Below are positions 43,578 through 53,214 of a DNA stretch of 64,000 nt, piece after piece. The position numbers were made by a program, and so were the translations under genes. The notes beneath the pieces are model-generated. The model was not told where the DNA came from, did not search any database, and was given only the letters and a program-made list of their open reading frames with translations. How positions within the stretch are numbered: the first letter of the stretch is position 1; each line of letters begins with the position of its first letter. The DNA is from Flavobacteriaceae bacterium CP2B (lineage in GTDB: Bacteria > Bacteroidota > Bacteroidia > Flavobacteriales > Flavobacteriaceae): the NCBI GenBank assembly GCA_001683825.1, contig LXTR01000008.1, positions 124,001 through 188,000 of the forward strand. The letters run 5' to 3'.

Positions 43578-44852
43578 ATGAACATCCCGACAACCGATCA
43601 GAAAAGGCTGGTCATCATCGGTGGCGGATTTGGGGGTATTTCCCTGGCCAAGAAGCTGAGGGGCCTGCCCATGCAAATTGTCCTGATTGACCGTCACAAC
43701 TACCATACATTTCAACCCCTTTTATATCAGGTTTCCACCGGGGGGCTGGAACCCGATTCCATTGCCTACCCCATACGGAAAATTCTCAAGAAGCTCAAGA
43801 ATTTTCATTTCCGCTGGGCCGAGGTACGGGAGATAGACCCACAACGGCAGGAGGTGAAAACCAATATCGGGACACTCTCCTATGACTACCTGGTGATGGC
43901 GACCGGGACGCGGACCAATTTTTTTGGGAATGCGGGGATTCAGGATAACGCCATGCCCATGAAGAATGTTCCTCAGGCGCTCAACATCCGGAGCCTGATG
44001 TTACAGAATTTTGAAAAGGCTGACGACTGTGATTCGCGGGAAGAGCGAAAGGCGCTGCTCAATTTTTGTATCATTGGCGCGGGGCCAACCGGGGTGGAAC
44101 TGGCCGGGGCCTTTGCCGAATTAAAGAAAAACGTGTTCCCCACAGACTACCGCCACCTGAACATTGACGAAATGGAGATCCACCTGTTTGAAGGGACCGG
44201 CAGGGTGTTGCCCACCATGAGTGAACAGGCCTCCGCAAAAGCCCATCAGTTCCTGGACGAATTCGGGGTGAAAATCCACCTGGATACCCTGGTCAGCGGG
44301 TACGACGGGGAGGTCATCTCCATGAAGGATGGAGATACGATCCGCACCCGGAACTTTATCTGGACAGCGGGGGTTACCGGAGCGGCGATACCCGGATTTG
44401 ATGGCCGGGTCCTGGTCGAACGGCTAAACCGTTTTAAGGTAAACCCTTTCAACCAACTACCGGGTTATGACAATGTATTTGCCATAGGCGATATCGCCTA
44501 TATGGTTTCGGAAGATTACCCAAAAGGCCATCCACAGGTCGCCCAACCGGCCATCCAACAGGGAGAGCACCTTGCCGCGAATTTCAAAAGGCTGTTGAAG
44601 GGGGCGCCCCTGGAACCTTTTCGGTATTATGACAAAGGGACCATGGCGACCATTGGGCGCAACAAGGCGGTGGTAGACCTCAAACGACTCCGCTTTGGTG
44701 GTTTTTTCGCCTGGTTCATCTGGATGTTTGTCCACCTGATGTTCCTGGTGGGTTTCCGGAACAAGGTGGTGGTCTTCTTTAACTGGACCTACAATTATAT
44801 CAACTACGACAAAGCGGCGCGCCTGATCGTGCGGCCCTACAGCAAAAAATAA
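43578..44852 (+). CDS. ndh: Type II NADH dehydrogenase
   Basis: 424 residues from the ATG at 43578 (the frame upstream to 43458 lacks family similarity). FAD site GGGFGGISLAKKL near residue 16 and NAD site GAGPTGVELAGAFAEL near residue 172 are intact. The C-terminal stretch VFAIGDIAYM and the amphipathic end FFAWFIWMFVHLMFLVGFRNK are typical of NDH-2. It oxidises NADH and reduces quinone without pumping protons. It is preceded by a perfect -7 element. Confidence 0.92.
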   Translation: MNIPTTDQKRLVIIGGGFGGISLAKKLRGLPMQIVLIDRHNYHTFQPLLYQVSTGGLEPDSIAYPIRKILKKLKNFHFRWAEVREIDPQRQEVKTNIGTLSYDYLVMATGTRTNFFGNAGIQDNAMPMKNVPQALNIRSLMLQNFEKADDCDSREERKALLNFCIIGAGPTGVELAGAFAELKKNVFPTDYRHLNIDEMEIHLFEGTGRVLPTMSEQASAKAHQFLDEFGVKIHLDTLVSGYDGEVISMKDGDTIRTRNFIWTAGVTGAAIPGFDGRVLVERLNRFKVNPFNQLPGYDNVFAIGDIAYMVSEDYPKGHPQVAQPAIQQGEHLAANFKRLLKGAPLEPFRYYDKGTMATIGRNKAVVDLKRLRFGGFFAWFIWMFVHLMFLVGFRNKVVVFFNWTYNYINYDKAARLIVRPYSKK

Positions 44853-44893
44853 GGAAAGCCGGCACGAAATGCCCAAAATAAAGAAAGCTTTCC

Positions 44894-44966
44894 TATATTT
44901 GCAGTGTTGTGTTGTGCATCGACCGCGGTTGATGCAAGGTGTAGGAACCGGACCATCCGGTTTTTG
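44894..44966 (+). ncRNA. Candidate small RNA between ndh and hmgA
   Basis: A TATATTTG element at 44894-44901 is followed by a 9-bp hairpin (GCATCGACC at 44916-44924 with GGTTGATGC at 44927-44935). Then comes a terminator-like hairpin (AACCGGA at 44946-44952 with TCCGGTT at 44956-44962) ending in five T. A transcript of about 58 bases is predicted. No -33 element is clear. The rest of the 44853-45198 gap holds an AT-rich imperfect dyad at 45125-45153 near the hmgA start and no gene. Confidence 0.4.
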
Positions 44967-45198
44967 CCAATGAAAGGCTTTCCAATCTGGGAGGCTTTTT
45001 TCTTTTGCAAACGTCGCCAAAGGCCATCGGAGCGGGCCGTTGGAAGCAGTACGGGGTGTGTGAAACACGCTGCTTCAAAGCCCTTCTTTAACTGGCTATG
45101 GTAGGCGCAGGGGCTATTTCTTTTTGACCCCAAATTATCGTAATTTTAGGGGAAAATAAGAGGAGGCCAATCCTGGCCTGCCTTAAAATTTCACGATC

Positions 45199-46356
45199 AT
45201 GCCCTTATACCATACCCTTGGGAAGATTCCGCATAAACGGCATACCACCTTCAGGAAAAAGGATGGCAGCCTGCATTACGAGCAGTTATTCGGCACTATA
45301 GGTTTTGACGGGATGTCTTCCCTAATGTACCACCTGCACCGGCCCACCCAGGTAAAGGAGGTGGGCGAGAGCAAGGACATTCGCCCGGTGGCCGCGGTGT
45401 CCCACAACATACATTCCCGGCTTTTTAAGGGCTTCGGGGTAAACGCTGAAAACGACTATCTGGAAAGTCGAAAGACCATCCTTTTTAACAGGGATGTGCA
45501 TATTGGGCTGGCAGCGCCCAAACAGTCGCTTACCGACTATTTTTACAAGAATGCGGATGCAGATGAACTCCTTTTTGTGCACAGGGGTTCGGGAACGCTC
45601 AAAACCATGTTGGGAGAAATCCCGTTTGCATATGGAGACTACCTCCTGATCCCCAGGGGGATGATCTACCAGATCGCGTTTGACTCTGCGGATAACCGCC
45701 TTTTGGTGACCGAATCATATCATCCCATCTATACGCCCAAGCGCTACAGGAACTGGTTCGGGCAGCACCTGGAACATTCACCCTTTTGTGAGCGTGACTT
45801 TAAGCTCCCCGGGAACCTGCAAACACATGACCAAAAAGGGGAGTTCCTGATGAAAGTTAAAAAAGAGGGGCAGTTGCACCAGTTGGTGTATGCCACGCAC
45901 CCCTTTGATGTGGTAGGATGGGATGGCTACAATTATCCCTATGGCTTTTCCATCCATGATTTTGAGCCCATCACCGGACGGGTACACCAGCCGCCACCGG
46001 TACACCAGACGTTTGAGACCAGCGCATTTGTGGTGTGTTCCTTCTGCCCGAGGCTGTACGATTACCACCCGCAGGCCATCCCGGCTCCCTACAACCACTC
46101 CAATATTGACTCTGATGAAGTCCTCTATTACGTGGATGGGGATTTTATGAGCCGGAAAAACATTGACAAAGGCTATATTTCCCTGCATCCCGCGGGAATC
46201 CCGCACGGACCCCACCCGGGGACCTATGAGGCCAGTATCGGCAAGCAAAAAACCGAAGAGCTGGCAGTGATGATAGATACCTTCAAACCCCTGCAGCTAA
46301 CACAAACCGCCCTCGACATAGACGACGGCAAGTACTACCGGTCCTGGTTAGAGTGA
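45199..46356 (+). CDS. hmgA: Homogentisate 1,2-dioxygenase
   Basis: 385 residues, the shorter form usual in Bacteroidota. It is a cupin with iron ligands near the C-terminus: a glutamate in SDEVLYYVDGDF and a histidine in AGIPHGPHPGTYE, plus YDYHPQAIPAPYNHSNIDS. It opens the ring of homogentisate to maleylacetoacetate in phenylalanine/tyrosine breakdown. The other genes of that pathway are not in the window. The end overlaps hutG, convergent, by 9 bases. Confidence 0.93.
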   Translation: MPLYHTLGKIPHKRHTTFRKKDGSLHYEQLFGTIGFDGMSSLMYHLHRPTQVKEVGESKDIRPVAAVSHNIHSRLFKGFGVNAENDYLESRKTILFNRDVHIGLAAPKQSLTDYFYKNADADELLFVHRGSGTLKTMLGEIPFAYGDYLLIPRGMIYQIAFDSADNRLLVTESYHPIYTPKRYRNWFGQHLEHSPFCERDFKLPGNLQTHDQKGEFLMKVKKEGQLHQLVYATHPFDVVGWDGYNYPYGFSIHDFEPITGRVHQPPPVHQTFETSAFVVCSFCPRLYDYHPQAIPAPYNHSNIDSDEVLYYVDGDFMSRKNIDKGYISLHPAGIPHGPHPGTYEASIGKQKTEELAVMIDTFKPLQLTQTALDIDDGKYYRSWLE

Positions 46357-47310
46357 TGCCATACGGTGCATCACGGCATGGATGAGCGAGGCTGCCAGGC
46401 GGGCACTTTGGTGGTCGATATCGAAGGTAGGGTTGAGTTCGGCTAGGTCCAGGCTGCACAACTTGCCCGAATCTATGATAACTTTCAGGGATTCCCAGGC
46501 AATGTCAGGAGAAAAGCCCATAGGGGATGGGGCGCTCACCCCCGGGGAAAAGGCGGAGGAGAAGCCATCCAGGTCGATGGTAACATAGAGCGTGTCTACC
46601 CGTTCCATAAAGCTCAGCAAGATCATTTGTACCGAGGTGAGTTCGTGCATGCTGAAGTCTTCCCTTTCCACGAATGGCACCCTCAGGCTTTCGGCCCTTT
46701 TGAAGAGTTGGGCGTCGTTGGCGTCTTTACGGATACCCAGGCAGAGGTAATCAAAGGGGTGCCCGGCTTCCGAGGCGTCTAGGGCGATCTGATAGAACGG
46801 GGTGCCGGAGTTATTGCCATTTTCATTGGACCTCAGGTCGAAATGCGCGTCAAAATTAACAATCCCGATTCGGGCTGTGGGGAGGTGGTCCCTGATACCC
46901 CTGAAATGCCCATAGGCCATATCGTGCCCTCCACCCAGCACGATGGGGAAGGCCTTATGGCCGAGTAGCCTGGCAACGTTCTCCCCAAGGCATGCCTGGG
47001 CGTTTTCCATGGAGCCTGATTTGCAGTGTACGTTACCCGCATCCCAAAAATGGATCGTTTCTTCCAGGTGGTTCGGCATTCGGCCCAGCATCTGGCGGAT
47101 GGCGTCGGGACCGGCCGCGGCTCCCGGCCTCCCCTGGTTGCGTGCCACCCCGGCATCGCAGGCATAGCCCAGCAGGGTAAATACCCGTGTTTCGGTTTTG
47201 GGCAGGGGTTGGTTTAAATCAGTGAGCCGTACCTTTTCATGCAGGTAGGCGTGCTCCCCGGAGGGGCGGCCCGTCCAGGTGGTTGCGATGGGTTTGGTAT
47301 AGTTTTTCAT
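46348..47310 (-). CDS. hutG: Formimidoylglutamase
   Basis: 320 residues from the ATG at 47310 (MKNYTKPIATTWTGR). The arginase-fold manganese motifs are present: GGGHDMAYGH, NFDAHFDLR and DLDGFSSAFSPGVSAP. It hydrolyses N-formimidoyl-glutamate to glutamate and formamide, the last step of histidine breakdown. Membership of the hut run identifies it against agmatinase or arginase. It is last in the operon, 22 bases after hutU. Confidence 0.93.
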   Translation of the reverse strand: MKNYTKPIATTWTGRPSGEHAYLHEKVRLTDLNQPLPKTETRVFTLLGYACDAGVARNQGRPGAAAGPDAIRQMLGRMPNHLEETIHFWDAGNVHCKSGSMENAQACLGENVARLLGHKAFPIVLGGGHDMAYGHFRGIRDHLPTARIGIVNFDAHFDLRSNENGNNSGTPFYQIALDASEAGHPFDYLCLGIRKDANDAQLFKRAESLRVPFVEREDFSMHELTSVQMILLSFMERVDTLYVTIDLDGFSSAFSPGVSAPSPMGFSPDIAWESLKVIIDSGKLCSLDLAELNPTFDIDHQSARLAASLIHAVMHRMASL

Positions 47311-47332
47311 CGGTAGCGTGGCAAATATGTCA

Positions 47333-49339
47333 TCATTCAAACAATCCTTCCAGCAGTTGGTCATCCACCAGGTTGGGGAGGGTTACCTCCAGGTCCGGGG
47401 ACCGTCGCATTTCGCGCTTGATCGCATAGAGGGCTTCGGGGTTCCGCGCCCAGCTTCTCCTGGCGATCCCGTTGTTAACATCGAAGAAAAGCATCTGTTG
47501 TAGCCGCCTATCGGCTTCTGCGGTACCGTCGAGTACCAGGCCAAAGCCCCCATTGATCACCTCGCCCCAACCAACGCCGCCCCCGTTGTGGATGGAGACC
47601 CAGCTGGCGCCCCGGAAGCTGTCGCCAATTACATTTTGGATGGCCATATCCGCGGTAAATTGGCTGCCGTCATGGATGTTGCTGGTTTCCCGGAACGGCG
47701 AATCGGTGCCGCTGACATCGTGGTGGTCACGCCCCAGGACCACCGGGGCGCTGAGGTGCCCGTTGCGGATGGCCTCGTTAAAGGCCCGGGCGATGGCGGT
47801 ACGCCCTTCTGCGTCGGCGTAGAGGATTCGCGCCTGGGACCCGACCACCAGGTTATTGGCATCGGCTTCCCGTATCCACCGGATGTTGTCCTCCATTTGC
47901 AGGGTGATTTCTGACGGGGCGTTTGCTTTGATGCTTTCCATGACTTCCAGGGCGATGGCATCGGTTTTTTTGAGGTCGGCCGCATCGCCCGAGGTACAGA
48001 CCCAACGGAAGGGCCCAAACCCGTAGTCAAAGCACATCGGGCCCAGGATGTCCTGAACGTAGGAAGGGTATCTGAAGCGGGTGCCATCCATGACATCGGC
48101 CCCGGCCCTGGAGGCCTCCAGGAGGAAGGCGTTGCCATAATCAAAGAAGTAGGTGCCTTTACGGGTATGGCGGTTGATGGCCGCCACCTGCCGCCTTAGG
48201 GATTCCTGTACTTTTTCCCGGAAGGCCCCCGGGTTTTCGGCCATCATCCGGTTGGCTTCCTCAAACCCGAGGCCAGCGGGATAATAGCCCCCGGACCATG
48301 GGTTGTGCAGGGAGGTCTGGTCAGATCCCAGGTGCACAAAAATGCCTTCACTGTCAAAGCGCTCCCAGACATCCACGATGTTGCCCAAATAGGCCAGGGA
48401 AACCGATTCGCTTTGGGTAATGGCCTTTTTGGTTCGGGCCACCAGGCTATCCAGGTCTTCCAGCAGTTCATCGACCCACCGCTGTTCGTGGCGTTTCCGG
48501 GCTGCGGCCGGATTTACCTCGGCGCAGACGGTAATACACCCGGCGATATTGCCGGCTTTGGGTTGGGCCCCGCTCATTCCCCCAAGGCCGGAGGTAAGGA
48601 AGAGTTTGCCTTTGGGCCCTTCGCCTGTCTCCAGGACTTTGCGAAAGGCGTTCATCACCGTGATGGTCGTGCCGTGTACAATGCCCTGTGGGCCAATATA
48701 CATATAGGAGCCGGCGGTCATCTGCCCATATTGTGTAACGCCCAGGGCGTTGAATTTCTCCCAATCGTCCGGTTTGGAGTAATTGGGGATCATCATGCCG
48801 TTGGTGACCACCACACGTGGCGCTTCCCTGGTAGAGGGGAACAAGCCCATGGGGTGGCCAGAGTACATATGCAGGGTTTGGGTATCGGTCATTTGCGAGA
48901 GGTACCGCATGGTAAGCAGGTACTGGGCCCAATTCTGAAAGACGGCCCCATTGCCGCCATAGGTGATCAGTTCATCCGGGTGTTGGGCCACCGCGGGATC
49001 CAGGTTGTTCTGGATCATCAGCATCATGGCTGCGGCATGTGGGTTTTTGGCCGGATAGTGTCCGATGGGCCGGGCGTGCATGGGGTATTCCGGTTTAAAA
49101 CGATACATGTAGATCCTCCCGTAATGTCGGAGTTCCCCGGCGAATTCACGGGAGAGTTCAGCATGCCATTCAGCCGGGAAATAGCGCAGGGCATTGCGAA
49201 CGGCCAGTTGTTTTTCGGCGGCAGAGAGGATGTCTTTCCTCCTGGGGGCATGCGCTACCTTTTCCGAATAGGGGCGGGGAGGAGGCAATTCCCGTGGGAT
49301 TCCTTGTTGCACCGTGGCTTTGAATGATTCTATAGTCAT
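47333..49339 (-). CDS. hutU: Urocanate hydratase
   Basis: 668 residues from the ATG at 49339 (MTIESFKATVQQGIPRELPP). This is longer than the usual 550 because of the N-terminal 100 residues and an internal insertion, as in the Bacteroidota/Firmicutes long form. NAD-binding GGNGAVFQNW-type, TSGLGGMSGAQPKAG and VSIHNGGGVGWGE stretches are intact. It converts urocanate to imidazolonepropionate. The start overlaps the end of hutI or lies just past it, depending on the codon chosen. Confidence 0.94.
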   Translation of the reverse strand: MTIESFKATVQQGIPRELPPPRPYSEKVAHAPRRKDILSAAEKQLAVRNALRYFPAEWHAELSREFAGELRHYGRIYMYRFKPEYPMHARPIGHYPAKNPHAAAMMLMIQNNLDPAVAQHPDELITYGGNGAVFQNWAQYLLTMRYLSQMTDTQTLHMYSGHPMGLFPSTREAPRVVVTNGMMIPNYSKPDDWEKFNALGVTQYGQMTAGSYMYIGPQGIVHGTTITVMNAFRKVLETGEGPKGKLFLTSGLGGMSGAQPKAGNIAGCITVCAEVNPAAARKRHEQRWVDELLEDLDSLVARTKKAITQSESVSLAYLGNIVDVWERFDSEGIFVHLGSDQTSLHNPWSGGYYPAGLGFEEANRMMAENPGAFREKVQESLRRQVAAINRHTRKGTYFFDYGNAFLLEASRAGADVMDGTRFRYPSYVQDILGPMCFDYGFGPFRWVCTSGDAADLKKTDAIALEVMESIKANAPSEITLQMEDNIRWIREADANNLVVGSQARILYADAEGRTAIARAFNEAIRNGHLSAPVVLGRDHHDVSGTDSPFRETSNIHDGSQFTADMAIQNVIGDSFRGASWVSIHNGGGVGWGEVINGGFGLVLDGTAEADRRLQQMLFFDVNNGIARRSWARNPEALYAIKREMRRSPDLEVTLPNLVDDQLLEGLFE

Positions 49340-49355
49340 AGTAGGGTCCTTTGAT

Positions 49356-50603
49356 TCACGCATGATGGCCACTGTGTACCAATGCTCCGTTTCTCCATAC
49401 CCGAGAGGGTCCCAGGCTACCCTGGTGGTAGAGGATCTCCCGGTAATCTGTGGTGGGGAAGGCCACCAGGTCGGCCAGCCTCCCTGCCTCCAGCCTGCCG
49501 CGGTCTGGCAGTTTCAGGGCGGCGGCGGCGCGAAAGGTGATCCCTGCCAGTACCTCGGAGTTCGTTAGTTTTTCGAAGGCCCCGAGGATGGCGGCTTCCG
49601 TCAGCAACCGGCCCATGGGGGCCGAACCCGGGTTCCAGTCGCTGGCTATGGCCAGGGCGGCGCCCGCATCCAGCAGGGCACGGGCCGGGGTAAAGCCACA
49701 ACCAAGCCCCAGGCTGGCGCCCGGCAGGGCCGTCGCGATCACCCCGCTTGCGGCGAGCCTCGCTATCTCGGCGGGCGAACTCGCTTCCAGGTGATCGGCG
49801 CTGAGGGCGTCAAATTTGATGGCTACGTCACTGCCACCCACCGTGAACTGGTCTGCATGAACGGTAAGGTCAAACCCCAACCGCCGGGCCTCCGTAAAGT
49901 AAGGCGCAATGTCTTCCGGGCTAAAGGCACTTTCCTCTATGAACGCATCAATACGCTGGCAAAGCCCCTCGGTTTTTAGCACCGGGAGTAGTTCCTTGAT
50001 AAGCATTTGAAGGTAGGCGGGGGCATCCCCGTCAAAGTCCCTGGGCAGCATATGGGCGGCCAGGCAGGTGGGGACCAGCTCGGCCACGGATTTTTTGGAG
50101 GCATTGCGAATGGCCCGGAGCATTTTCAGCTCTTCCTTTACCGAAAGGCCGTATCCGCTTTTTACTTCGATGGTGGTAACCCCATCGCCCAGGTGACGCG
50201 CAACACGATCGAGCAGCTGCTCTTCCAGGGTTTCCCGGGGGGCGTCCCGCGTCTGGCTGACCGTATCCCAAATACCCCCTCCTGCCCGTGCGATTTGCAG
50301 GTAGGTTTGCCCGGCATTCCTCCGCGCGTAGTCCGCGGCCCGTGACCCGTGAAAGCACATATGGGTGTGGGCATCCACAAAACCCGGCAGGCCGACCTGC
50401 CTGCCGTCCAGTTCCTGGATTTCCCCCTTCTCTTTTTTAATCGTCCTGGCCAGCGCTTCAAAATCGCCCAGGGCGCGGATCTTACCTCGGGACACGATCA
50501 GGCCCGCATGCTCCAGAACCGGCAAGCGGTCATCGTGCAGTCTACCCCGGAGCGGGAGGCCAGACATGGGCAATAGCTGTTTAAAAGGGCCGATCAGTTT
50601 CAT
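49356..50603 (-). CDS. hutI: Imidazolonepropionase
   Basis: 415 residues of the amidohydrolase superfamily. The metal-binding start VDAHTHMCFHGSRA, the middle VHADQF and later ASDWNPGSAPMG are as in HutI. It opens the imidazolone ring to N-formimidoyl-glutamate. It lies 12 bases after hutH and close to hutU, so the hut genes form one operon in pathway order H-I-U-G. Confidence 0.95.
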   Translation of the reverse strand: MKLIGPFKQLLPMSGLPLRGRLHDDRLPVLEHAGLIVSRGKIRALGDFEALARTIKKEKGEIQELDGRQVGLPGFVDAHTHMCFHGSRAADYARRNAGQTYLQIARAGGGIWDTVSQTRDAPRETLEEQLLDRVARHLGDGVTTIEVKSGYGLSVKEELKMLRAIRNASKKSVAELVPTCLAAHMLPRDFDGDAPAYLQMLIKELLPVLKTEGLCQRIDAFIEESAFSPEDIAPYFTEARRLGFDLTVHADQFTVGGSDVAIKFDALSADHLEASSPAEIARLAASGVIATALPGASLGLGCGFTPARALLDAGAALAIASDWNPGSAPMGRLLTEAAILGAFEKLTNSEVLAGITFRAAAALKLPDRGRLEAGRLADLVAFPTTDYREILYHQGSLGPSRVWRNGALVHSGHHA

Positions 50604-50615
50604 GGGTTACGGTTT

Positions 50616-52196
50616 TTAATATACTTCAAACAACTCGGAATAGGGGGTTTCCAGGGAAAGTTTTTCCCTTTTGGAGACTTTTTGGACTATGGACATGAGC
50701 GCCCCTTTTTTGATCATGCCTATGGCCTTTTCAATATCTTCCGAGAAGACGCGGTCTTTTTCGGCAAAGGCGACTTTCTGGCGGAGGGTTTGGTGTACTT
50801 CATCGAGCAATTTCCCCGATTTCAGGGGTCTCCTGAATTCGAATGCCTGGGCTGCCGTCAACAATTCAATGGCCAGGATCTTTTCTACATTCCCAATGAC
50901 CTGCAGCGCTTTGCGACCGCTGATCGAGCCCATGCTCACGTGGTCCTCCTGCCCCAGGGAGGTAGGGATACTGTCCGCGCTGGCAGGAAAACAAAGGCTT
51001 TTGTTTTCACTGGCCAGGGCGGCCGTGGTATATTGGAGGATCATATAACCGGAATTGATCCCGGTATCTTTCATCAGGAGTCGGGGAACGCCCGGGCTGT
51101 TGCCTTCAAGGGCCAGGTAGGTCCTCCGGTCAGAAATGTTCCCGATTTCGGAGGCCGCCAGGCAGGCGTAATCCAGGGCCAGGGCCAGCGGCTGCCCGTG
51201 AAAATTCCCCCCGCTGATGGTGAGGGTGTCGTCGATGATCACGGGGTTGTCTGTCACCGAATTCAACTCGATTTCCAACAGCTCTTTCAAATGCAGCCAT
51301 GCGGTCCTGGACGCCCCGTGTACCTGGGGCATGCAACGCAGGGAGTAGGGGTCCTGCACCCGGTCACAATCGATATGGTCTTCCATGATTTCCGAATCTT
51401 TCAGCAAGGCTTTGATCCGGAGTGCCACGTGGTGGTTGCCCTTAAAGGGGCGTAATTCGTGCAGGGCGTCGTAAAAGGGCTTTATGGAGCCTTGCAGCCC
51501 CTCTACCATCATGGCGCCGATGATATCTGCCTGGGAGAGGCATTGTTGCAGCCTGGCTACCGACAGGACGGCGTGGGCCGCTATGAATTGGGTGCCATTG
51601 ATGAGTGCCAGCCCTTCCTTGGGTCCTAATTCCAGGGGGTGTATCCCCGCTTTTTCGAAAAGTTGCGGGGTGCTGAGCTTGGCGCCCTTGTACCACACCT
51701 TGCCCAGGCCGATCAAGGGGAGGAAGAGGTGCGAGAGGGGTGCCAGGTCACCGGAAGCACCTACCGACCCCTGGGAGGGGACCAGGGGGATGGCGTCGTT
51801 TTCTATATGCCAGAGGATACGGTCGAGGGTGGTTTCGGAAACACCCGAATAACCCCTGGCCAGCGAATGCAGTTTCAGGATCAGCATGAGTTTGGCCAGT
51901 TCGCGCTCTATGGGGTCGCCAACCCCTACGCTGTGGCTTTTAAGGATATTCATCTGCAGGATCCTGGTTTCCTCCCTGGAGATATGCGTGGTACACAATG
52001 GTCCAAAGCCGGTGTTGATGCCATAGACGGGCACTCCTTTTTTTACGATCTGTTCGACGGCCGCCTGGCTGGCCCTCACTTTTTCGCGTGTGGGATGGGA
52101 GAGCCGGCCCGCCATTTGCCCCCGGGCCAGGGCTAGGGCCAGGCCTGCCGTGAGCCGGTCTTCCCCGTAGTGGAACGTTATGGTTTCTAAAGACAT
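50616..52196 (-). CDS. hutH: Histidine ammonia-lyase
   Basis: 526 residues from the ATG at 52196. The Ala-Ser-Gly triad that forms the MIO cofactor lies in GSVGASGDLAPLSHL near residue 145. YGINTGFGPL and the SSGSIS-type C-terminal stretch (VSMGSISGRKAL) are present. It removes ammonia from histidine to give urocanate, the first step. It is first in the hut operon and divergent from a LysR gene with 81 bases between. Confidence 0.95.
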   Translation of the reverse strand: MSLETITFHYGEDRLTAGLALALARGQMAGRLSHPTREKVRASQAAVEQIVKKGVPVYGINTGFGPLCTTHISREETRILQMNILKSHSVGVGDPIERELAKLMLILKLHSLARGYSGVSETTLDRILWHIENDAIPLVPSQGSVGASGDLAPLSHLFLPLIGLGKVWYKGAKLSTPQLFEKAGIHPLELGPKEGLALINGTQFIAAHAVLSVARLQQCLSQADIIGAMMVEGLQGSIKPFYDALHELRPFKGNHHVALRIKALLKDSEIMEDHIDCDRVQDPYSLRCMPQVHGASRTAWLHLKELLEIELNSVTDNPVIIDDTLTISGGNFHGQPLALALDYACLAASEIGNISDRRTYLALEGNSPGVPRLLMKDTGINSGYMILQYTTAALASENKSLCFPASADSIPTSLGQEDHVSMGSISGRKALQVIGNVEKILAIELLTAAQAFEFRRPLKSGKLLDEVHQTLRQKVAFAEKDRVFSEDIEKAIGMIKKGALMSIVQKVSKREKLSLETPYSELFEVY

Positions 52197-52277
52197 AGGT
52201 AGTATCACTTTGGCAGCTTAAATTTATTCATTAAGTTTGATAATTACCAATACCATTTTATTACGTAGTTAATAACT

Positions 52278-53174
52278 ATGAGTTATCAGATTGAATTTCG
52301 GCATTTGCGGTATTTTTTGGCGGTAGCCGAGGAATTGCATTTCCGCAAGGCGTCCGAAAAACTCTTTATCTCCCAACCGGGCCTGAGCCGTCAGATCAGA
52401 CAGCTGGAGGAGTTGATGGGGACCCCGCTCTTGTTGCGCGACAAGAAAAAGGTAAGCCTCACCCGGGCGGGCGAATACCTGAAGGGTGAGGTAGAATTCC
52501 TGCTCAACCACCTGGAAGTGACCCAGCGGCAGTTGAAACTGATCGGGGAGGGGCAGTACGGGGAAGTACGCATGGGGTTCCTGGGCTCTGCCGTGCAGAG
52601 TGTGATCCCGGCCCTGTTGGTCCAGTTGAAAGAGCAATTTCCCCAGATCAAGACCAGCCTGGAGGAACTTTCCAACAACGCCCAGATCAATGCCCTGTTA
52701 AAGGACCGGCTCGACATCGGCTTTGTGCGTATGGCGAGGGTGCCGGACGGGCTGCTCCTGCGGCCGGTTTTCGAGGACACGTTTTCCCTGGTCCTTCCTG
52801 CCGACCACTGGCTGGAAGCCACTGTCTTTGAGGGCTTGTGGCAATGCCAGGAGGAAAATTTCATCCTTTTTTCCCAGGACTACAGCCCGCACTATTTTGA
52901 CACGGTCATGAGCATTTGTGAAGACGCGGGATTTACCCCCAGGGTCTCCCATAAGTCTGTACATGCCCAGACCATTTTCAGGCTGGTGGAAAACCACCTG
53001 GGCATTGCCATAGTGCCCAGTTCCCTGCAGAAGGGCTTTAAAATGGCGGTGAAGTTCCTGACCCTTGACCGGATCCCCCAACGGGCGGTACTCTCCATGG
53101 TCTGGAAGAAAGACCACAGGAACAAGGCGCTGGAACATTGTATCGACCTTTTGGGGGCCAGCGGGCAGTCCTAA
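52278..53174 (+). CDS. LysR-family regulator, probably of the hut operon
   Basis: 298 residues. Winged helix at about 5-65 (FRHLRYFLAVAEELHFRKAS, then the recognition helix in FISQPGLSRQIRQLE) and a substrate-binding domain from about 95. It is divergent from hutH with an AT-rich intergenic region of 81 bases, the usual arrangement of a LysR regulator and its target, so urocanate or histidine is the likely signal. That is inference. Confidence 0.88.
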   Translation: MSYQIEFRHLRYFLAVAEELHFRKASEKLFISQPGLSRQIRQLEELMGTPLLLRDKKKVSLTRAGEYLKGEVEFLLNHLEVTQRQLKLIGEGQYGEVRMGFLGSAVQSVIPALLVQLKEQFPQIKTSLEELSNNAQINALLKDRLDIGFVRMARVPDGLLLRPVFEDTFSLVLPADHWLEATVFEGLWQCQEENFILFSQDYSPHYFDTVMSICEDAGFTPRVSHKSVHAQTIFRLVENHLGIAIVPSSLQKGFKMAVKFLTLDRIPQRAVLSMVWKKDHRNKALEHCIDLLGASGQS

Positions 53175-53214
53175 TCAGGAAAGCTGTATTTTTAGGGCTC
53201 CTAAAAATTTCCCT

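Noticed and set aside
44837-45133. Minus-strand frames of 60-98 codons between ndh and hmgA
   Set aside because: They overlap the candidate sRNA and its terminator, and the proteins look random.
48305-49327. 340-codon frame opposite hutU
   Set aside because: Shadow of a well-identified gene.
52215-52260. FNR-like sequence TGATAATTACCA in the hutH-LysR gap
   Set aside because: One half-site is wrong (CCA for TCA), and no -7 element lies at the spacing seen at the other three promoters.
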